Shown here: piece after piece, positions 1-11,828 of the stretch | Position numbering within the stretch: position 1 is the stretch's first letter | Layout of the letters: every line of letters starts with the position of its first letter | Origin: Chamaecyparis obtusa | Lineage: Eukaryota > Streptophyta > Pinopsida > Cupressales > Cupressaceae | DNA: 64,000 bases | NCBI GenBank assembly: GCA_027943335.1 | Contig: BSBK01007744.1 | Location: 271,501 to 335,500, forward strand | Reading direction: 5' to 3' | Made by a program: the position numbers and the translations under genes | The notes under the pieces: model-generated | Databases searched by the model: none | The model's input: the letters and a program-made list of their open reading frames with translations, nothing else | What the model was told of the DNA's origin: nothing

Positions 1-660
1 CCTACCCAACCACACTATAAGGGATATAATGGGTATGATTGGCGATCGACTATTTTTCCAAATCGAAGAAGAGATCACAATTTCTTTCACAACAAATATG
101 GGGGAATGTTGAAGGATAGCACAAAAGAACAAGAAATTTCAATTGCAAGGATCTAATGAAATTAAAAAAAAGATAGCAAAGAGGTCACTTCGAGGTTTTC
201 AATCTTCAAACTAGAAATCCTAGGTAAATATTGGTCCAAGGACAAAAGTAGAAAGGAAGACAGATTTGGACAACGCCTTGAAATAAATTCTAATCTCATC
301 CCAATCTTCCCTACGACAAGGACAAGTAAACCCTTAAATCCTCCATTACCAAGGAAAGTTTGGTCAGGTCATTATTGGGACATTTTCAAGAGAAGAGAAA
401 TGATATTCAAAGTAGGTAACAGGTAGGGAAATATGCCCATTCAAAATAAAAGTTAGGTCACTTCAAGGGATTTTAATAATAACAAGACAAGGAGAGGACT
501 TCTAGTTCTAGTATTTAAAACAAATCAAAGGCACGATGACGAATTGGTATGGAAACACAAGGAGATAAAAGATGGAGTAGATAATGGATAAAAGAGGCTT
601 CAAATAGAGATAATAAAAAGTGAAGGGGAAAAGGAAAATGATTTACACTCAAGCCAAATA
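1..660. other. Degenerate sequence, no recognisable gene
   Basis: All frames are broken by many stops and no LTR end, primer-binding site or conserved protein motif was recognised. The stretch directly precedes a DUF4283-like coding remnant and may be an older part of the same decayed element, but nothing in it proves that. Confidence 0.5.
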
Positions 661-933
661 GATGAAGAGACATCCATCACATTCTCAGAGGAGTGCCTCA
701 AAGAAAGGATGAGACAACTACAACAACAAGCTATTATTTGTAAGTTTTGTAATGCTAACCTCTCATTTCAGGATTTTTGCAAATGGATGCATAATCATTG
801 AACTGATCTAGATGAAATAGAGTCATTAAATTTGCCAAGTGGGTTTTTTGTAGTAATATTCAAGACCAAAGAAAGTAGAGACAAGTATTCTAAAAATAAA
901 TGTTGGTTCTATAAAAATTATGGTTGACATATG
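661..933 (+). pseudogene. DUF4283-like ORF fragment (possible LINE ORF1), split by element A
   Basis: From 661 a frame reads about 90 codons with one stop (TGA near 799). Its C-terminal half has the pattern LPSGFFVVIFKTKESRDK followed by a tryptophan and WFYKN. This resembles the DUF4283 domain found in ORF1 of many plant non-LTR retrotransposons (GFF.. F....R....PW). Element A begins immediately after. Beyond A, at 41055, the same type of frame continues with RRHFPWPLFE, which would suit the aromatic PW region that follows in that domain. The family assignment rests on motif resemblance only, and no target-site duplication for A could be confirmed here. It is a dead remnant that marks what A inserted into. 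Confidence 0.35.
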
Positions 934-2165
934 TGTTGATCAATACTCCTAAAGAGTTATTTTGTTGTCATTAGTTTTGTCAAAGTTAGTTAGTGAAAAA
1001 AGGAGTCATAGGCCTCAGTTGGTAAAGCAAACAAAGAAGTCGATAAAGAAAGAGACAATTTCGGTAAAGGAAAATGAGGGATAGGCACCGAGTAGTGCAT
1101 AGTAGTAACCGAGCTGAGAGCACATGTTACCAAGCTAGAACAAAACATGTTACCGAGTAACACAATCTGACATAACAGATCATGGCAGATACATTGAATC
1201 TAGACACCGTGCAAAAAATGTTTTACTAAATTCAAGGTGATCATTTGGTAAAACATTGGAAATATAAATAAATATGGTTGCACCTAATTACGAGGTAAAA
1301 TCCACCAATGGAAAATTAAAGGAATATATACATTGGAAATGAAATCAAAGATACCACCATTTAATGAGAAGAATCTAGAATATTTCTATCGCTTCTAGAT
1401 CAAGTATATAAAGAACAGAGTATGAAGATCAAAGAGAGAGGATGATGCTAATGATGAGAAGAATGCAAGACTGATGTGATGGTGATGAAAAGATGATAAG
1501 TTACCAAGTATAGAGCAGTGAGAGTGGAACAGTGAAGGTGAATCAGATTTGAGACTATCGAGTACCGAAGTTGAATTTTGAGTGAAAGGAACTAAAGTAC
1601 ACAATGAGGTAAAGATGTTATTGAGCATAGTGACTCTGAATAGAATTTGTTGAGGCATTATTATAGACATATTTAGTACTGATTTATATTGTATTCAGAG
1701 TTGTAAAATCCCACTGTTAGGTAGGCTCTAATAGGTCTTATTTTGTAAATCCTTTAATAGGTTACATCTCTTAGATTAGAGATTGTAAAATCCTTTACCA
1801 AGGTAGACTATATAAGTCTTTTTGTAATCCTAACAAGGTAAGCTATCAAAAGTAGCTAAACATTGTAGCTCTAATCGAGCACCCTTTTTACTGCAGTAGT
1901 AAAGGATTGTGGGTACCATCCCCACCGCAATTTTTCCCTCTGACCAAGGGATTCTGTGAGGCCAAAAATCATGGAGTTATGAGTTTAGTTTTCATGTTTT
2001 GATTTCTATTTCTTATGGTATTACATGCAAAGTTTTCAATTCGATAAAATATCAAATTATGTGATAGAAATACAAATCAAGTTAAGAAAGAGTTGATAAA
2101 AGTTTTTTGGAGTATTGATTCACCCCTACCCTCTTAGTACCTAACTTTCCATTATAAATCCAACA
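934..2165 (+). repeat. 5' LTR of element A (about 1.23 kb)
   Basis: It starts TGTTGAT and ends TTATAAATCCAACA. The same sequence recurs at 33713-33956 plus 40034-41053, which is the 3' LTR split by element K. Shared blocks include the region around 1131-1160 (accaagctagaac...) and the terminal TGATTCACCCC region near 2118-2135. Small ORFs on both strands inside it are not conserved coding. The two copies differ at many sites, so this is an old insertion compared with E, F or I. Confidence 0.85.
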
Positions 2166-2167
2166 AT

Positions 2168-2179
2168 TGGTATTAGAGC
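2168..2179 (+). other. Primer-binding site of A (initiator-Met type)
   Basis: The sequence TGGTATTAGAGC lies two bases after the LTR end and matches the plant tRNA-iMet complement TGGTATCAGAGC except at one position. It would prime minus-strand DNA synthesis. Confidence 0.85.
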
Positions 2180-2346
2180 TTGGACTCTTGAGATAAGGGT
2201 TTGACCACATGAGAGTGAAAAGATCATAACAATGGAAAGTTACAAGCAAGCTAAGTAGATTGATAATCTTGAGTTTAAATTGGAAAATGCACATGAGTTG
2301 ATTGATGACCTGAAAAGGAAATTGGAAAAGTCATTGAGGGTAAGAA

Positions 2347-3957
2347 TGTTGGAATTAGGAGAGATAGGTACTAAGAGGGTGTTAGCTTGTGGTGACTAAT
2401 CAGGAAAGTACTATCCAAGAAAGTACTGTACACTTTTCCTCCCGACCTCGCCGACTACTTTTCGGGTATTTGGGCCGACTACTTATAACTCATTCTAACC
2501 CTAAAGCGGGAAAAATATTGTATAATATGGCTTAGGGTTAGGGATTTTCATGATGTATGATTTTTTTTTAGTACTTGCGGCAGAATTGGGCTGTAAGGGA
2601 TTACGAATTGTAATCAGGTTGTAATCACTGGATAATAATAATATTGGACTCGCTGTTGGTGGACGTAGCCCAGGGATTGGGTGAACCATGTTAAATCTGT
2701 GTGTCTTGTGTTCTATTCTGTGTGGTTTGTTATTTTCTGATATTAGTTATATTTGCACATAATTGTTATTTCTGCCTTGTTAATCCTAACAGAGGGGAGG
2801 GGTGAATCAGTGCCTTCAAAAATTTCACTTGTAAACCTTTCAGATCTAAAACTGTAAACAGTGATAACCGACCAAAATAACTTGAATCTAATTGCATGAA
2901 TCAATCATCTAGTTAACTTATGAATGTAACCAATATGAAATCAATATGAAAATCACATAACACAAGTATTTTGGTAACGCAGAAACCCTTGTTAGAAGGT
3001 AAAAACTACGGTGGGGATGACACCCACAAATTCTTCACTACTATAGATAGAAAAGGTTTTCCTGTTAAGGCTACAAGTTTTGATCACTTCTGGTGATCTT
3101 ACCTTGTTAGGAGTAACATATTAGATCAGCTAGATCTACCTAGTTATAGGATTTTGACAATACTAATGAAGTGTGCACTCGGTTAAGAGATTTACATAAG
3201 ACTGTTAAGTCTACTTGGTTAAGAGATTTTATCCAAAACTCTATTACAATTGTAAGAAAGCAATAGGTAATTATCTGCTAGTTGACAACTCAATTGTCTG
3301 AAATAGATCTATAAGTGCTCATAAAATATCACCTTAACTGAGATGAATCTCTATTCTGTTCTACTCGGTAGCCTTCTCTGATTCTGCTCAATCTGATAAC
3401 CTCTGTACTCTGTTCTACTATGTTAACTGATTGACTTGAAGTTAGGCAATGGCTTCAAGTGCTTCGTGATTCATATATATCAGTTCACCACAAAAATGAT
3501 GTGAACACACAAAATATATAGTGTTCTATTTTTTCGCTTTAACAAAAATTAGGTTACAAGACATAGTCATAACCCTAAGATCTACGGTATAGAATATCCT
3601 AGATCAACTATTACAATAAGATATACATTACATTTAATGAGTATCTTCATAATAAATGCTCCTCGATCTTGGTAAACTATTTTATGATATGTTGTAGCTG
3701 TTTGCATAGAAGAATGTGCCATTTCAGATTACTATGCCATTTTCTGTGATCCTCAATAAACACTGTATAAACTGCTCAGTGTATACTATGATGTTCAGTG
3801 TTTACTGTCTGTCAGTGTCGATGACTTCTGGTGCTCGGTAAACTGTGTAGTACTCAATTGTAAGCTTTACCGACTGTTATGTCTTGTTTCTAGTTACCGA
3901 CTAACTCAATGTAAGTGCCCGACTGATCTCTTTAATAGCCTTTGATACTAATGACAA
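2347..3957 (-). mobile_element. Solo LTR M (Sirevirus-like), inserted in ORF1 of A
   Basis: It starts TGTTGGAATTAGG at 2347. After L is removed it reads into a G-rich block and gtgaatcag, the reverse complement of the TGATTCACCCC end typical of the A/B/C/H LTRs. It ends around TAATGACAACC near 3957, resembling but not reaching the CCAACA end of other copies. The block near 3000, giving 'ggtggggatgacacccacaa', also occurs in the LTRs of C. No internal coding or primer site is attached, so it looks like a solo LTR, possibly with a clipped right end. No duplication was confirmed. Confidence 0.6.
2380..2791 (+). mobile_element. Solo LTR L (412 bp) inside solo LTR M
   Basis: It begins TGTTAGCTTGTGG, ends TTAATCCTAACA, and is flanked by the perfect 5-bp duplication GAGGG (2375-2379 and 2792-2796). 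The 3' part contains a ggacgtagcc...gggtgaacca...aaatctgtgtgtc run, which is typical of many plant Copia LTRs. No internal region is present. Removing it restores a continuous G-rich LTR end in M. Confidence 0.85.
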
Positions 3958-5072
3958 CCTTGAATGCTCAAATAGAGATTAACAAAGAAAATGTTTATTT
4001 GATGAGTTAAAATCTACACAAGAACATGTTGAGATACTTGAGATATCATCCAAAGGGATTTTGACTGATGAATCGGAATCAACCATTATAGAACTAATGG
4101 AAAAGAATAAATCACTCACCGAACAACTAATCTTGATAAAGAAAGATCAAGAGGCACAAGGTATTAGAATGGGTGAATACTTAAATCAAAGAGATAAGTT
4201 GAAGATGCAAAAATAATGGAAGAAGAAGACAAGAGGCAAGTTGAGGCAAGATTAACTAAAAAGGATAATGAGATCATGAGAATGACACAAAATACATTAT
4301 GCTATGACCGACCAATTGGTGAATGCAAATCAAGAGATAGCCAGAAAGGAATCCAAGACTCAAGCATTAAGGTATGAGGTTGAAAGATTGCAAGGGACTT
4401 GAAATAAAAAAGGAAGAAAATGAAGTACTAGAAAGGAATGAAGAAACATTAATGATGTTGGATGAACTACTTAGAGAACAAAGACAATTGAGAGATACAA
4501 CTAGACTTGGGTTCACTAAAAACAATACTACCAAGTTGGGAGAGTCCTCAAACCAAGCTGCCAACTGAGACACTACTACCCCACCAAAGACAAAGAAGCC
4601 AATTTTCTATCATTCTGGGAAACCTGGTCATACAACTAATGTCTGCAGGAGTAAAGACGTAAACCACTGAGAATTCCTAAATTTGATGTTTATTATTATA
4701 ATTACAATAAGTATAGACATCAAGCATTTGAGTGCAGATCAAGGATTGTTAACAATACAAGGAACCCAAAATTCAATGGTTACTGTGATACTTGCAATAG
4801 GATGTGGTCATTAATCTGAAGATTGCAAGTCATAAAGAAACAATGTCAAATGGGTGCCTAACCAACAAAATACAAAAACAACCAACAAGGCTCAACAATA
4901 CCATGGGAGTACATGATAAGAAGTTCATGTACAACATGTGGGAGATATGGACACATTGCAACAAATTACATGTTAATGCATGTGGTAGAAATAACATAAG
5001 ATCATGGAGAACTCCTGGAATAGAATGTTTCCACTGTCATAAGGTAGGCCACCTAGCCAAAGATTGCAGGTA

Positions 5073-5739
5073 CTGAGATAAATCTCTAACTAAGGAAAAG
5101 AAAAATGACACAACACAAGTGAATGTTGAATAAGTACAAAACTAGATGAATAATATATGGAGAAGGAAGTCTATAGATGATGAAACATCATTTGGATCAG
5201 TCGATGGCACCTCATCCTCTGGATTAGGTGCACCTATCTTTAACTAATTGGTTAAAGGTATGGGTAGGAACTGTGAGTGAAATTTCAATCATAAATCAGT
5301 TGCTAACATTTGTGCAAAGATCCATATAAGCATATTTAGATGCATTTGGACATATATTGTGAAGTTAATATTTCATGATTGATAGGTGAAAGACTATGTT
5401 ATTTTGTTTCATTCAGTAAAAGGAAGTGTAGTTTGGTGATCGATGAAAAGGGAGTCAATGATAGCATTAACTGCTAAAATTATACCCGTTGGAAACCCTA
5501 ATTGAGGAAAAGGTATAAATAAGCCCCTTTGCTAGTCATTTTCACCTAACGTTTTCAAAAAGCATTGTAGAGTCAAGTCATATGAGAGCATTCAAGGGGT
5601 TATTGAGGTAATTCTAAATATATTTAAGCACATTTGAAAGTATTTGAGTGATTGCAGGTGTATGCCCAAGTGATGGAAGTGCGACCGAGTTGTTTCACAT
5701 AAAACCCTACTTCAATCCAACAATTATACATCTAAATCA
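5073..5739 (+). promoter_or_regulatory. ORF1-ORF2 spacer of A with a TATA-like box
   Basis: This 670-base gap holds no conserved coding. At 5511-5522 it contains aggTATAAATAAg, a good match to a plant TATA box, about 220 bases before the likely ORF2 start at 5740. It could be an internal promoter giving ORF2 its own transcript. A splice signal or chance AT-richness are alternatives. The matching spacer in B (20283-20706) has only a weaker tttataa. Function is inferred from sequence alone. Confidence 0.35.
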
Positions 5740-6881
5740 ATGACACCTAAGGTACATAATCCCATTATTGTTGAGATGGTTGATCCTATCAACCCTAAAT
5801 AAAATATTCCTCCCCTAAAATCCATTGAACCAGATAAGGTGGGAGCACTTTCATCTATTCCACTGAGAGTTATCTTGATCGAAGATATTCGTGCTTTCAT
5901 CCACTGTAAAGTCAAGGAGATTTGTCAAGAAGACATTGATTCATCTTTTCATAATCTGTGTGAGAATGGGAAATTGAAGGATGAACATATCCACCTAAAG
6001 ACTAAGGGTTTAATGCATGGCTTATATATTGTGAGTGTTTTCAAGACCGAGTGGATGAGAATCATGTTGAGCCAAGTCCATGATCAATTTATGTGGCTAG
6101 ATCAACTAGTCAAGATCATTAAGGATATTCTACACACTATAGCTGGATATCCAATTGGTGATAGACTGAAGGCAAATAAGAAGATCGACAAGAATAAGCT
6201 TTGTGAACTGATAAAATCTAATTGGGATGGAAGAGGTCTTAAATTATTAACTGTGGAAGATCCTAAACTCAAATTCACATGTAATGTTATATCCTAGTGA
6301 ATCTTCCAATCTTCTCGAGTGGACAATGTACCATGTGGAGTAGTGGACATTGCATAAAAAATTGTCAAGAAGAATATGAAGATTGATCTATGTGAAATCT
6401 TGTTGAAGCAATTTGATGAGAACATGAACACAATTCAAAAAGCCAAGACCAACACATTGAAGTTCAGTTCTCTATTGGTATCTATATTCTTCTATTTTCA
6501 AAACTTCTTTCCATCGACCGGTAATGTGATCTGGAATGTGAAGAAACCAGTTATCTATTAGATTAATGAATACATCAAGAGTTTATGAGATAATTTTGAT
6601 ATTGTTATGAATGATTATTTTACCAAATTTCAAACAAGGATGCAAAAGAAATTCAGAATTCCACCCTAGCTAGTGGAAGACCACCAAGATACCATATGTT
6701 TTGAGGTAGATATTGACACTTGCATTGTCAAAGCTATTGATCCAATGACTATTTGGCTACAACTGATGGGTTATGAAATTGACATTGATACAACATCACA
6801 AGAAATTGAAGCCCTACTAGCTAGACTTGTGGATAAGAGAGATAATTAGTATGGAACATATGAGGAAGTTAAGGAGAAGAT
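5740..6881 (+). pseudogene. ORF2 of A, N-terminal part
   Basis: The frame from ATG 5740 stays in one phase to 6881 with only in-frame stops (for example near 5800, 6295 and 6667). It is clearly homologous to ORF2 of B. Matching blocks include DIRAFIHCK versus DIHTYIYYK; EWMRIMLSQVHDQFMWL versus EWIKILLRRIHDYLFWI; DLCEILLKQ versus NLCEILCA; and DTICFEVDIDT versus DTICFMVEIDT. No polymerase, protease or integrase motif occurs. The layout vaguely recalls the 'putative plant transposon protein' domain found in other plant repeats, but this could not be tested. Solo LTR J cuts it at 6882. Confidence 0.7.
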
Positions 6882-8111
6882 TGTATGCAATGAAAATATG
6901 GACCTATTTTCTGCAAATGAAAAACACCAAAACACCAATCAAAATCACATTAGATGTTAGTCATTTCAAATGCAACAAAATAAGTAACTTTAATTACAAC
7001 CTCTGATGAGCTAAAACAAGAACACCCAAAGCCTTATTTGATTTTCTCTTTGAGATTATGTGGATATGCTCTCCCAACACAAGTGAAATGCAAATGCAAA
7101 ATTATGAGATGCAAGTCAAGTGATGGTGAAGGGATTAAGAACAAGTATGAGGAACTTGCCCCAAGCTTCACAAATGATAAAGATTGAATGATGCAAGATT
7201 TGATTCAAGATAATGATAATGATAATGCAACAATTAAGATCTAAGATGAATGCAATAAGATTAAGAATCTAAGCTAAAGATGCAACAATATCTAGATTAG
7301 AATGCAATGAAGAAAAGAAATATAATGATTAAGAAATATAGAAGATGCATAAGAATTGAGAAGCATTGAGAAGAATTCAGCCTTGAAGAAGATTAGAAGA
7401 ATTCTATCTTTGAAGAACATTTGAATAATTAGCCTAAAATGAGGAGTGAGACCTTTTATAGAAAATTAAAAGAATTACACGGTGGAGATTAAGAGGCAAA
7501 ATAATGGATGGCCAAGATCAAGAGGCAAAAGATAAGTAGCTAAGATGAAGAGGCAAAAAGAAATGAGTGGCTAGGATTAAGAGGCAAAAGGATGTTAGGT
7601 AGGGTTTAAAAAAGGTGAAGTGGCAAAAGTCAAACTTCATTTGAGAGGGAAAAAGAGAATTTAAAATGATTGGTGGAGAAAAGAGATGGGGAGGTGGCCA
7701 CCTTGGAAAAGGTGATTGTGCACATGTTTAGAGGTAATCCACCTTTTAATTAAGATTGGAGGAATATTAGAAAAAGGTAAGCATAGGAAAAGGGAAAAGG
7801 AGTTAAATTAAAATAAATTTAATTTAATCATGGTTTAGAAGAACTTTAGGCTAGTGGAGGAATAAAATGAATAAAATCTATTTTATAAAGGAAAATGGAG
7901 GGATAATATATTAAATTTAATTTAATATATTAAATATTTAAATAAACTTTAAATACAAAGGGAAAATGACTTTATTTAATTAAAGTAAATTTAATTAAAT
8001 AAATAGAAGAATATAATTATTATAGTTAATTAATAAAACTAACCATAATGTTGAGGGAAAATATTAATAAAAATTAACATTAGTGTGAAAGGACAATTTT
8101 AGGTGTCTACA
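6882..8111 (-). mobile_element. Solo LTR J (1,230 bp) inserted in ORF2 of A
   Basis: On the minus strand it begins TGTAGACACCTAAAATTG and ends TTTTCATTGCATACA. It is flanked by the perfect duplication AAGAT (6877-6881 and 8112-8116). TGTAGACACC is a frequent start of plant Gypsy LTRs, so a Ty3/Gypsy origin is likely. Removing 1,230 bp plus one duplication copy joins the two flanking ORF2 segments in the same reading frame. It holds a small minisatellite at about 7491-7590 with four copies of aagaggcaaaa spaced 28 to 31 bases. Confidence 0.85.
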
Positions 8112-8664
8112 AAGATAAAACTAGGTATCTCGATACCTTAGGTTCAAAGGAAAATAAGCAAAATGATCATTGATCTATCAAAAAATCTTGGAGTTAGTAT
8201 TGAAGAAGATGAAGCAAGACCATCTATATATAAAGGCAAGAAACCAAAAGTGAAAAGGGAATCACCGAGCCCCAAAGGAACAAGACCACTGATAAGGTCT
8301 ACAACCACACCAAGGGAGAAGAGGAAACCCGAGCTTGAGAAACTGAAAATAAAAACTTATGTGAGGGCAAAAAAACATCTACCAGACCAAGGAGAAAAAA
8401 AAAATTGCAAGAGAATAGTGAAACAAAGTTTGAAGATTTGAGTAAATTTAAAGTTGTGCAGAACCAACCCCCAAGACCCAAAAGTTTAGATGAATTTATT
8501 GAGAATCGTAAGAATTATGGAGGGTTTGCAAGAATAAAATATGGTAAGTATGATAGGAAGAGTGATGAAGACAAGGTAAAAATAGAGGATGTAGTTGTTT
8601 TCACATTGCACAAATTTGGGACAATACCAGTTGAAGTTGCCAACCGACTACCTGATGATCTCTA
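8112..8664 (+). pseudogene. ORF2 of A, middle part
   Basis: It continues the same ORF after J as a Lys-, Pro- and Ser-rich basic stretch (KGKKPKVKRESPSPKGTRP), equivalent in place to the basic low-complexity region of ORF2 in B near 27300-27450. A frameshift lies at a run of A around 8396-8404. After it the frame reads FEDLSKFKVVQNQPPRPK and on to ANRLPDDL, where element C enters at 8665. Across C the frame resumes at 31722 with YKKIDEIWKYAL. It is non-functional in its present state. Confidence 0.65.
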
Positions 8665-9360
8665 TGTTACAAATAGGAAATACTGAGGGGGGGGTGGGGG
8701 GGTGAATCAGTATTTCAAAAACTTTTACTTTTGCCCAATTATGGATATAACAAATTAATTTGAAGCTTGCATAACAAAGTAAGCTAAATAAAAAGCATAG
8801 CAATACACTAAATGAACTCATAACACCTTGTTTGTTCTCAAGGAAACCCTAGCCAAGGGAAAACCTTGGTGGGGATGATACCCACAACTGATCCACTAAT
8901 CAAAAGTGTTAGGTTAAGGATGTTGACCTTGTTAGGTGTCTATTACATACATATAGTGTCTCTATCTTGATTAAAGGACTCTAGACCTTGTTAGAAGCCT
9001 CAACCCTATTAGGAGTTGCTATTACAAAATGGAATGTTTGCAAGATGAGCTCACTGCCCAAATATGTAATATACAATGATATCTAAATACAAAGGTAAAG
9101 TACATAACCTTTTGCTACTGCTGAATAGCTTTCCTATTTTGATTTAGCTTTCTAGGCTCTTCACTTTCATATACAGAGTCTGCTTGCTTTCCTTCTTACA
9201 ATATACAACTTCGCATTACTTACAATCATAAAATTACAACATTTCAACTTCGCATTACATGCTTCTTACATATATACAAGTTATTATAATTATTAACTTC
9301 TAGTCAGCTTTCAAAACATAGACTCTTTCCAAAATACAAAACTAATTCATGTTGCCTAAG
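8665..9360 (-). repeat. 3' LTR of C, first piece
   Basis: It begins TGTTACAAATAGG, matching TGTTAGAAATAGG at 30608, and runs parallel to 30608-31304. It includes an 8-plus-7 base G tract at 8687-8702 next to gtgaatcag. It stops at tgcctaag, where Gypsy D entered, and resumes at 18146. Confidence 0.85.
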
Positions 9361-10306
9361 TGATGCAAGAGCATCCTAATATTCTTGGCAATCCTGTATC
9401 AACCAAAAATATGTTTGTCTTTGAAGGTAGATTGCTAGTTTTGATCTTAGTTGGTGGAATACTTGCTCAGTTTGGGAGACTCGTTGCTCAGTTATTGTGG
9501 TTATTGTGGTGCTCGATTCCTGGAGAACGCTTGATAACTAAAGGCATCAGTTTCTCTTGGTCCTCAGTGATAACTGCGTTTCTTAGTCATGCTTGGTGTG
9601 GTCAGTTTCTGGCACTCGGTTATTTCTCTGTTGCTCGGTGTTCTTGCTTACCGACTTGGTTTGTTTGGATGGATCAGCTTGGCCGACTGGTTTCATTGAT
9701 TTGGTTCATGCTCCTTGAGGTATTGATTGACCATTAGATGTGTGGGGACCTAGATCTGGTGTGTTGCATTCTTCTATACAGATCTGATGACCATTTGGGG
9801 CCATCTTGGAGAATTTATTTATTTGTAAGGCTATTTGAGAGCCGAATGATGTTTTGGCATTTAATACTTGTATATCCTGTAGAGCCAACTTGTGGCTAGG
9901 ATTTAGTATTTAAGTAGATGTTTGGGCATCAGATGGTGGGTAGTGGAAGTTAGCAACTTGAAAGCTTAAGAATAGGAAGATTGCTTGGAAGTTTGAGTAC
10001 AAGTTTAGATCTTTCTTGGGTGCTTACCAATGTGTTGTGTGTTGCAAACCTAAGCTAGCTAAGTACTGATGTTGTGGAAAAGATTTGGATCCTGCGAGAT
10101 CTTGTAGATTGTTACTTACTTTGTATTTGGCCGTAACCAGGAAGGCCTTACAGCCCGACACATTGCATGTAATCAGTGATTTAATGAATACAGACTTCTA
10201 TTCTATATCAGATCTGTTGTTATTGTTGTGTTATTCCACTATGTATTGGTTTGGCTACAAGGTCGGACAGTCCTCAATTGGATTCCCCAACCTTGACTAT
10301 GTTGGG
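9361..10306 (+). repeat. 5' LTR of D
   Basis: It is colinear with 17192-18140 over its whole length and shows many scattered substitutions, clearly more than the LTR pairs of E, F or I. A long open stretch near 9360-9737 recurs in the other LTR but is not a known protein. The end, around ccttgactatgttggg, is placed by the primer site that follows and is uncertain by a few bases. Confidence 0.85.
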
Positions 10307-10318
10307 TGGTACTAGAGC
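10307..10318 (+). other. Primer-binding site of D
   Basis: TGGTACTAGAGC matches the initiator-Met tRNA complement TGGTATCAGAGC at 10 of 12 positions and directly follows the LTR. Confidence 0.65.
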
Positions 10319-10402
10319 GAAGTTTGTTCCTATTTGAGTGAAGTTTGTTCTTGTTGGAGTTGAGTAGATCTTGTGTGTTTGCACCTGGATCTTGATTTGA
10401 AG

Positions 10403-11339
10403 ATGCCTCTAAGGAGAAATCATGAGATCTCAAAGGAAGAAGTTGTTGGAGAATTCAATCTTGATGATTTTAGGGCTTTGCAAAAACAAAGTGCAAGACC
10501 TACAAGAGGAGTTGAGAAAGAAGAAGACTACCATGAAAGAAGATAGTGATGATGAATCTGAGGAAGATCATTTTGAAGAAGCTGTAGAAGAAGCTAGAGA
10601 TCCAGAGTAGAATTGAATTCTGAAAGCTATGTCTAAGATTGGGAAGAGACCTAAGATTGAAGTTTCAACATATTTTGGAAGCCTTAGGCCAGAAAAATTG
10701 ATTGATTGGATCAATGAGATAGATGAATACTTTGAGTATGAAGAAATAGAAGATCTTGATAGAGTTAGATTTGCAAAGACTAAGTTGAAGGGTCATGCAA
10801 ATATTTGGTGGAGAGAAGTTTAGTTGGAAAGAGGTAGAAGAGGAAAAGAAAAGATCACTAAGTGGAACTGAATGGTTGACAAGCTGAAGAAGCAATTCAT
10901 TCTGGTGGATTATGAATTAGAAATGCTCAAGAAAATGCAAGCTTTGAAGAAGATCACTAACAAATCAATACAAAGTATACCGAGGAGTTTTACAGAATCC
11001 TGATTAGGATTGGTCATTCTGAAGCTAATAAAGAGAAGGTTGCTAAGTATGTCTATGGTTTGAGACCTAGTATTCAAGAAGAGTTACTTACGGTTCAGAT
11101 GACAACAATAGGAGATGCTTATCAGATGACATTGAAGATTGAAGAGAAGCTAAATAATAAGTTTGAAGGAAGACAGAATAATAGGAACCAAGGTGGTAAA
11201 ACTAGTGAAACAGTTGTTGAAGGTGATGTGACAAAAAATCCTAAGCCTGATGTGGGATCTAGCAGTGGTCAAGGTACTAAGAACTTCAATAGTGGACAAA
11301 GAGGAAGGTGGAAAAATGAGTTCGCCGGGTACTTGTTAT
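10403..11339 (+). pseudogene. Gag of D (retrotrans_gag type), interrupted by E
   Basis: The frame opens at ATG 10403 (MPLRRNHEISKEE). It shows the usual Ty3/Gypsy Gag signatures: KIEVSTYFGSLRPEKLIDWI, then RVRFAKTKLKGHANIWW, then EEFYRILIRIGHSE, KYVYGLRPSIQEEL and DAYQMTLKIEEKL. It assembles the particle and binds RNA. Stops and at least two frameshifts are present, one in the A run at about 11311-11315 just before the zinc knuckle. Element E entered exactly inside the knuckle codons: TGTTAT on the left and AACTGTGGTAAA on the right read as CYNCGK once E is removed. Confidence 0.85.
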
Positions 11340-11828
11340 TGTAAGAATTTGCAAATAGCAAAGATTGAACCAATGATCTAGAGGTTAAAGAAAAGCACAA
11401 GAGAGATGATATGAATGAAAAGATGGATGTTGAATTGATCCAATTAATTCACCTTGATTGAATGATTAAGATTACATAATAGGCCTCCTTATATAGGAAA
11501 GGCGATATGAGAGAATGATAAGGAGCTAATAAGCTATCACCTATGCTAGGTGTAATCACATGTCCACCAAATGTGGATCATCCTCCATTATGCAATAAGG
11601 TATGTGCAATGGGATTAGGATGATAATGTGATAAGAGCATGAAAGGTGGATCTCACACACAAAGAGGTATGTGATGACAACTATCACACCTAAAGTGGAA
11701 ATTCTCTTACACCATGCGCTTAATAGATGTGCACACTCCTAGGTGTCTCAATCACTAACTACTATGCAATGCATTATCCTAAGTAAGATTAAGTTAAGTG
11801 TAATTAGGAATATTTAATTACACCAACA
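11340..11828 (-). repeat. 3' LTR of E
   Basis: It reads TGTAAGAATTTG at its left edge and ACACCAACA at its right edge, so on the minus strand it starts TGTTGGTGTAATTAAAT. It matches 15681-16169 at equal length. Confidence 0.9.

Larger units (their letters stand above)
2232..5072 (+). pseudogene. ORF1 of A: coiled-coil protein with an array of about five zinc knuckles
   Basis: The frame opens at ATG 2232 (MESYKQAK), is cut at 2346 by solo LTR M, and resumes near 3958. The N-terminal half is rich in Leu, Lys and Glu with heptad-like spacing. From 4602 to 5072 there are about five CCHC-type knuckles, each decayed to a different degree. The first two have Cys replaced by Tyr or Phe (FYHSGKPGHTTNVC and a Tyr-rich one at 4680). 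A third near 4780 is split by a frameshift, a fourth reads CTTCGRYGHIA, and the last, CFHCHKVGHLAKDC, is intact. This matches ORF1 of B in layout and would act as a Gag-like RNA-binding and particle protein. No capsid domain was recognised by eye. It is broken by several stops and frameshifts. Confidence 0.7.

Noticed and set aside
1395..1670. Minus-strand Ser/Phe-rich ORF, also at 40319-40558
   Set aside because: Same position in both LTRs of A. LTR repetition explains the apparent conservation.
2168..2179. Recurring TGGTATCAGAGC motifs considered as tRNA gene pieces
   Set aside because: They are primer-binding sites next to LTR ends; no cloverleaf surrounds them.
7491..7590. Repeated aagaggcaaaa at 28-31 base spacing considered as CRISPR-like
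   Set aside because: Only four short, imperfect units inside a plant solo LTR; it is a minisatellite.
9360..9737. 125-codon ORF, with a 107-codon relative at 17194-17517
   Set aside because: Both lie in the LTRs of D and are duplicates of each other because the LTRs are repeats; composition is not protein-like.
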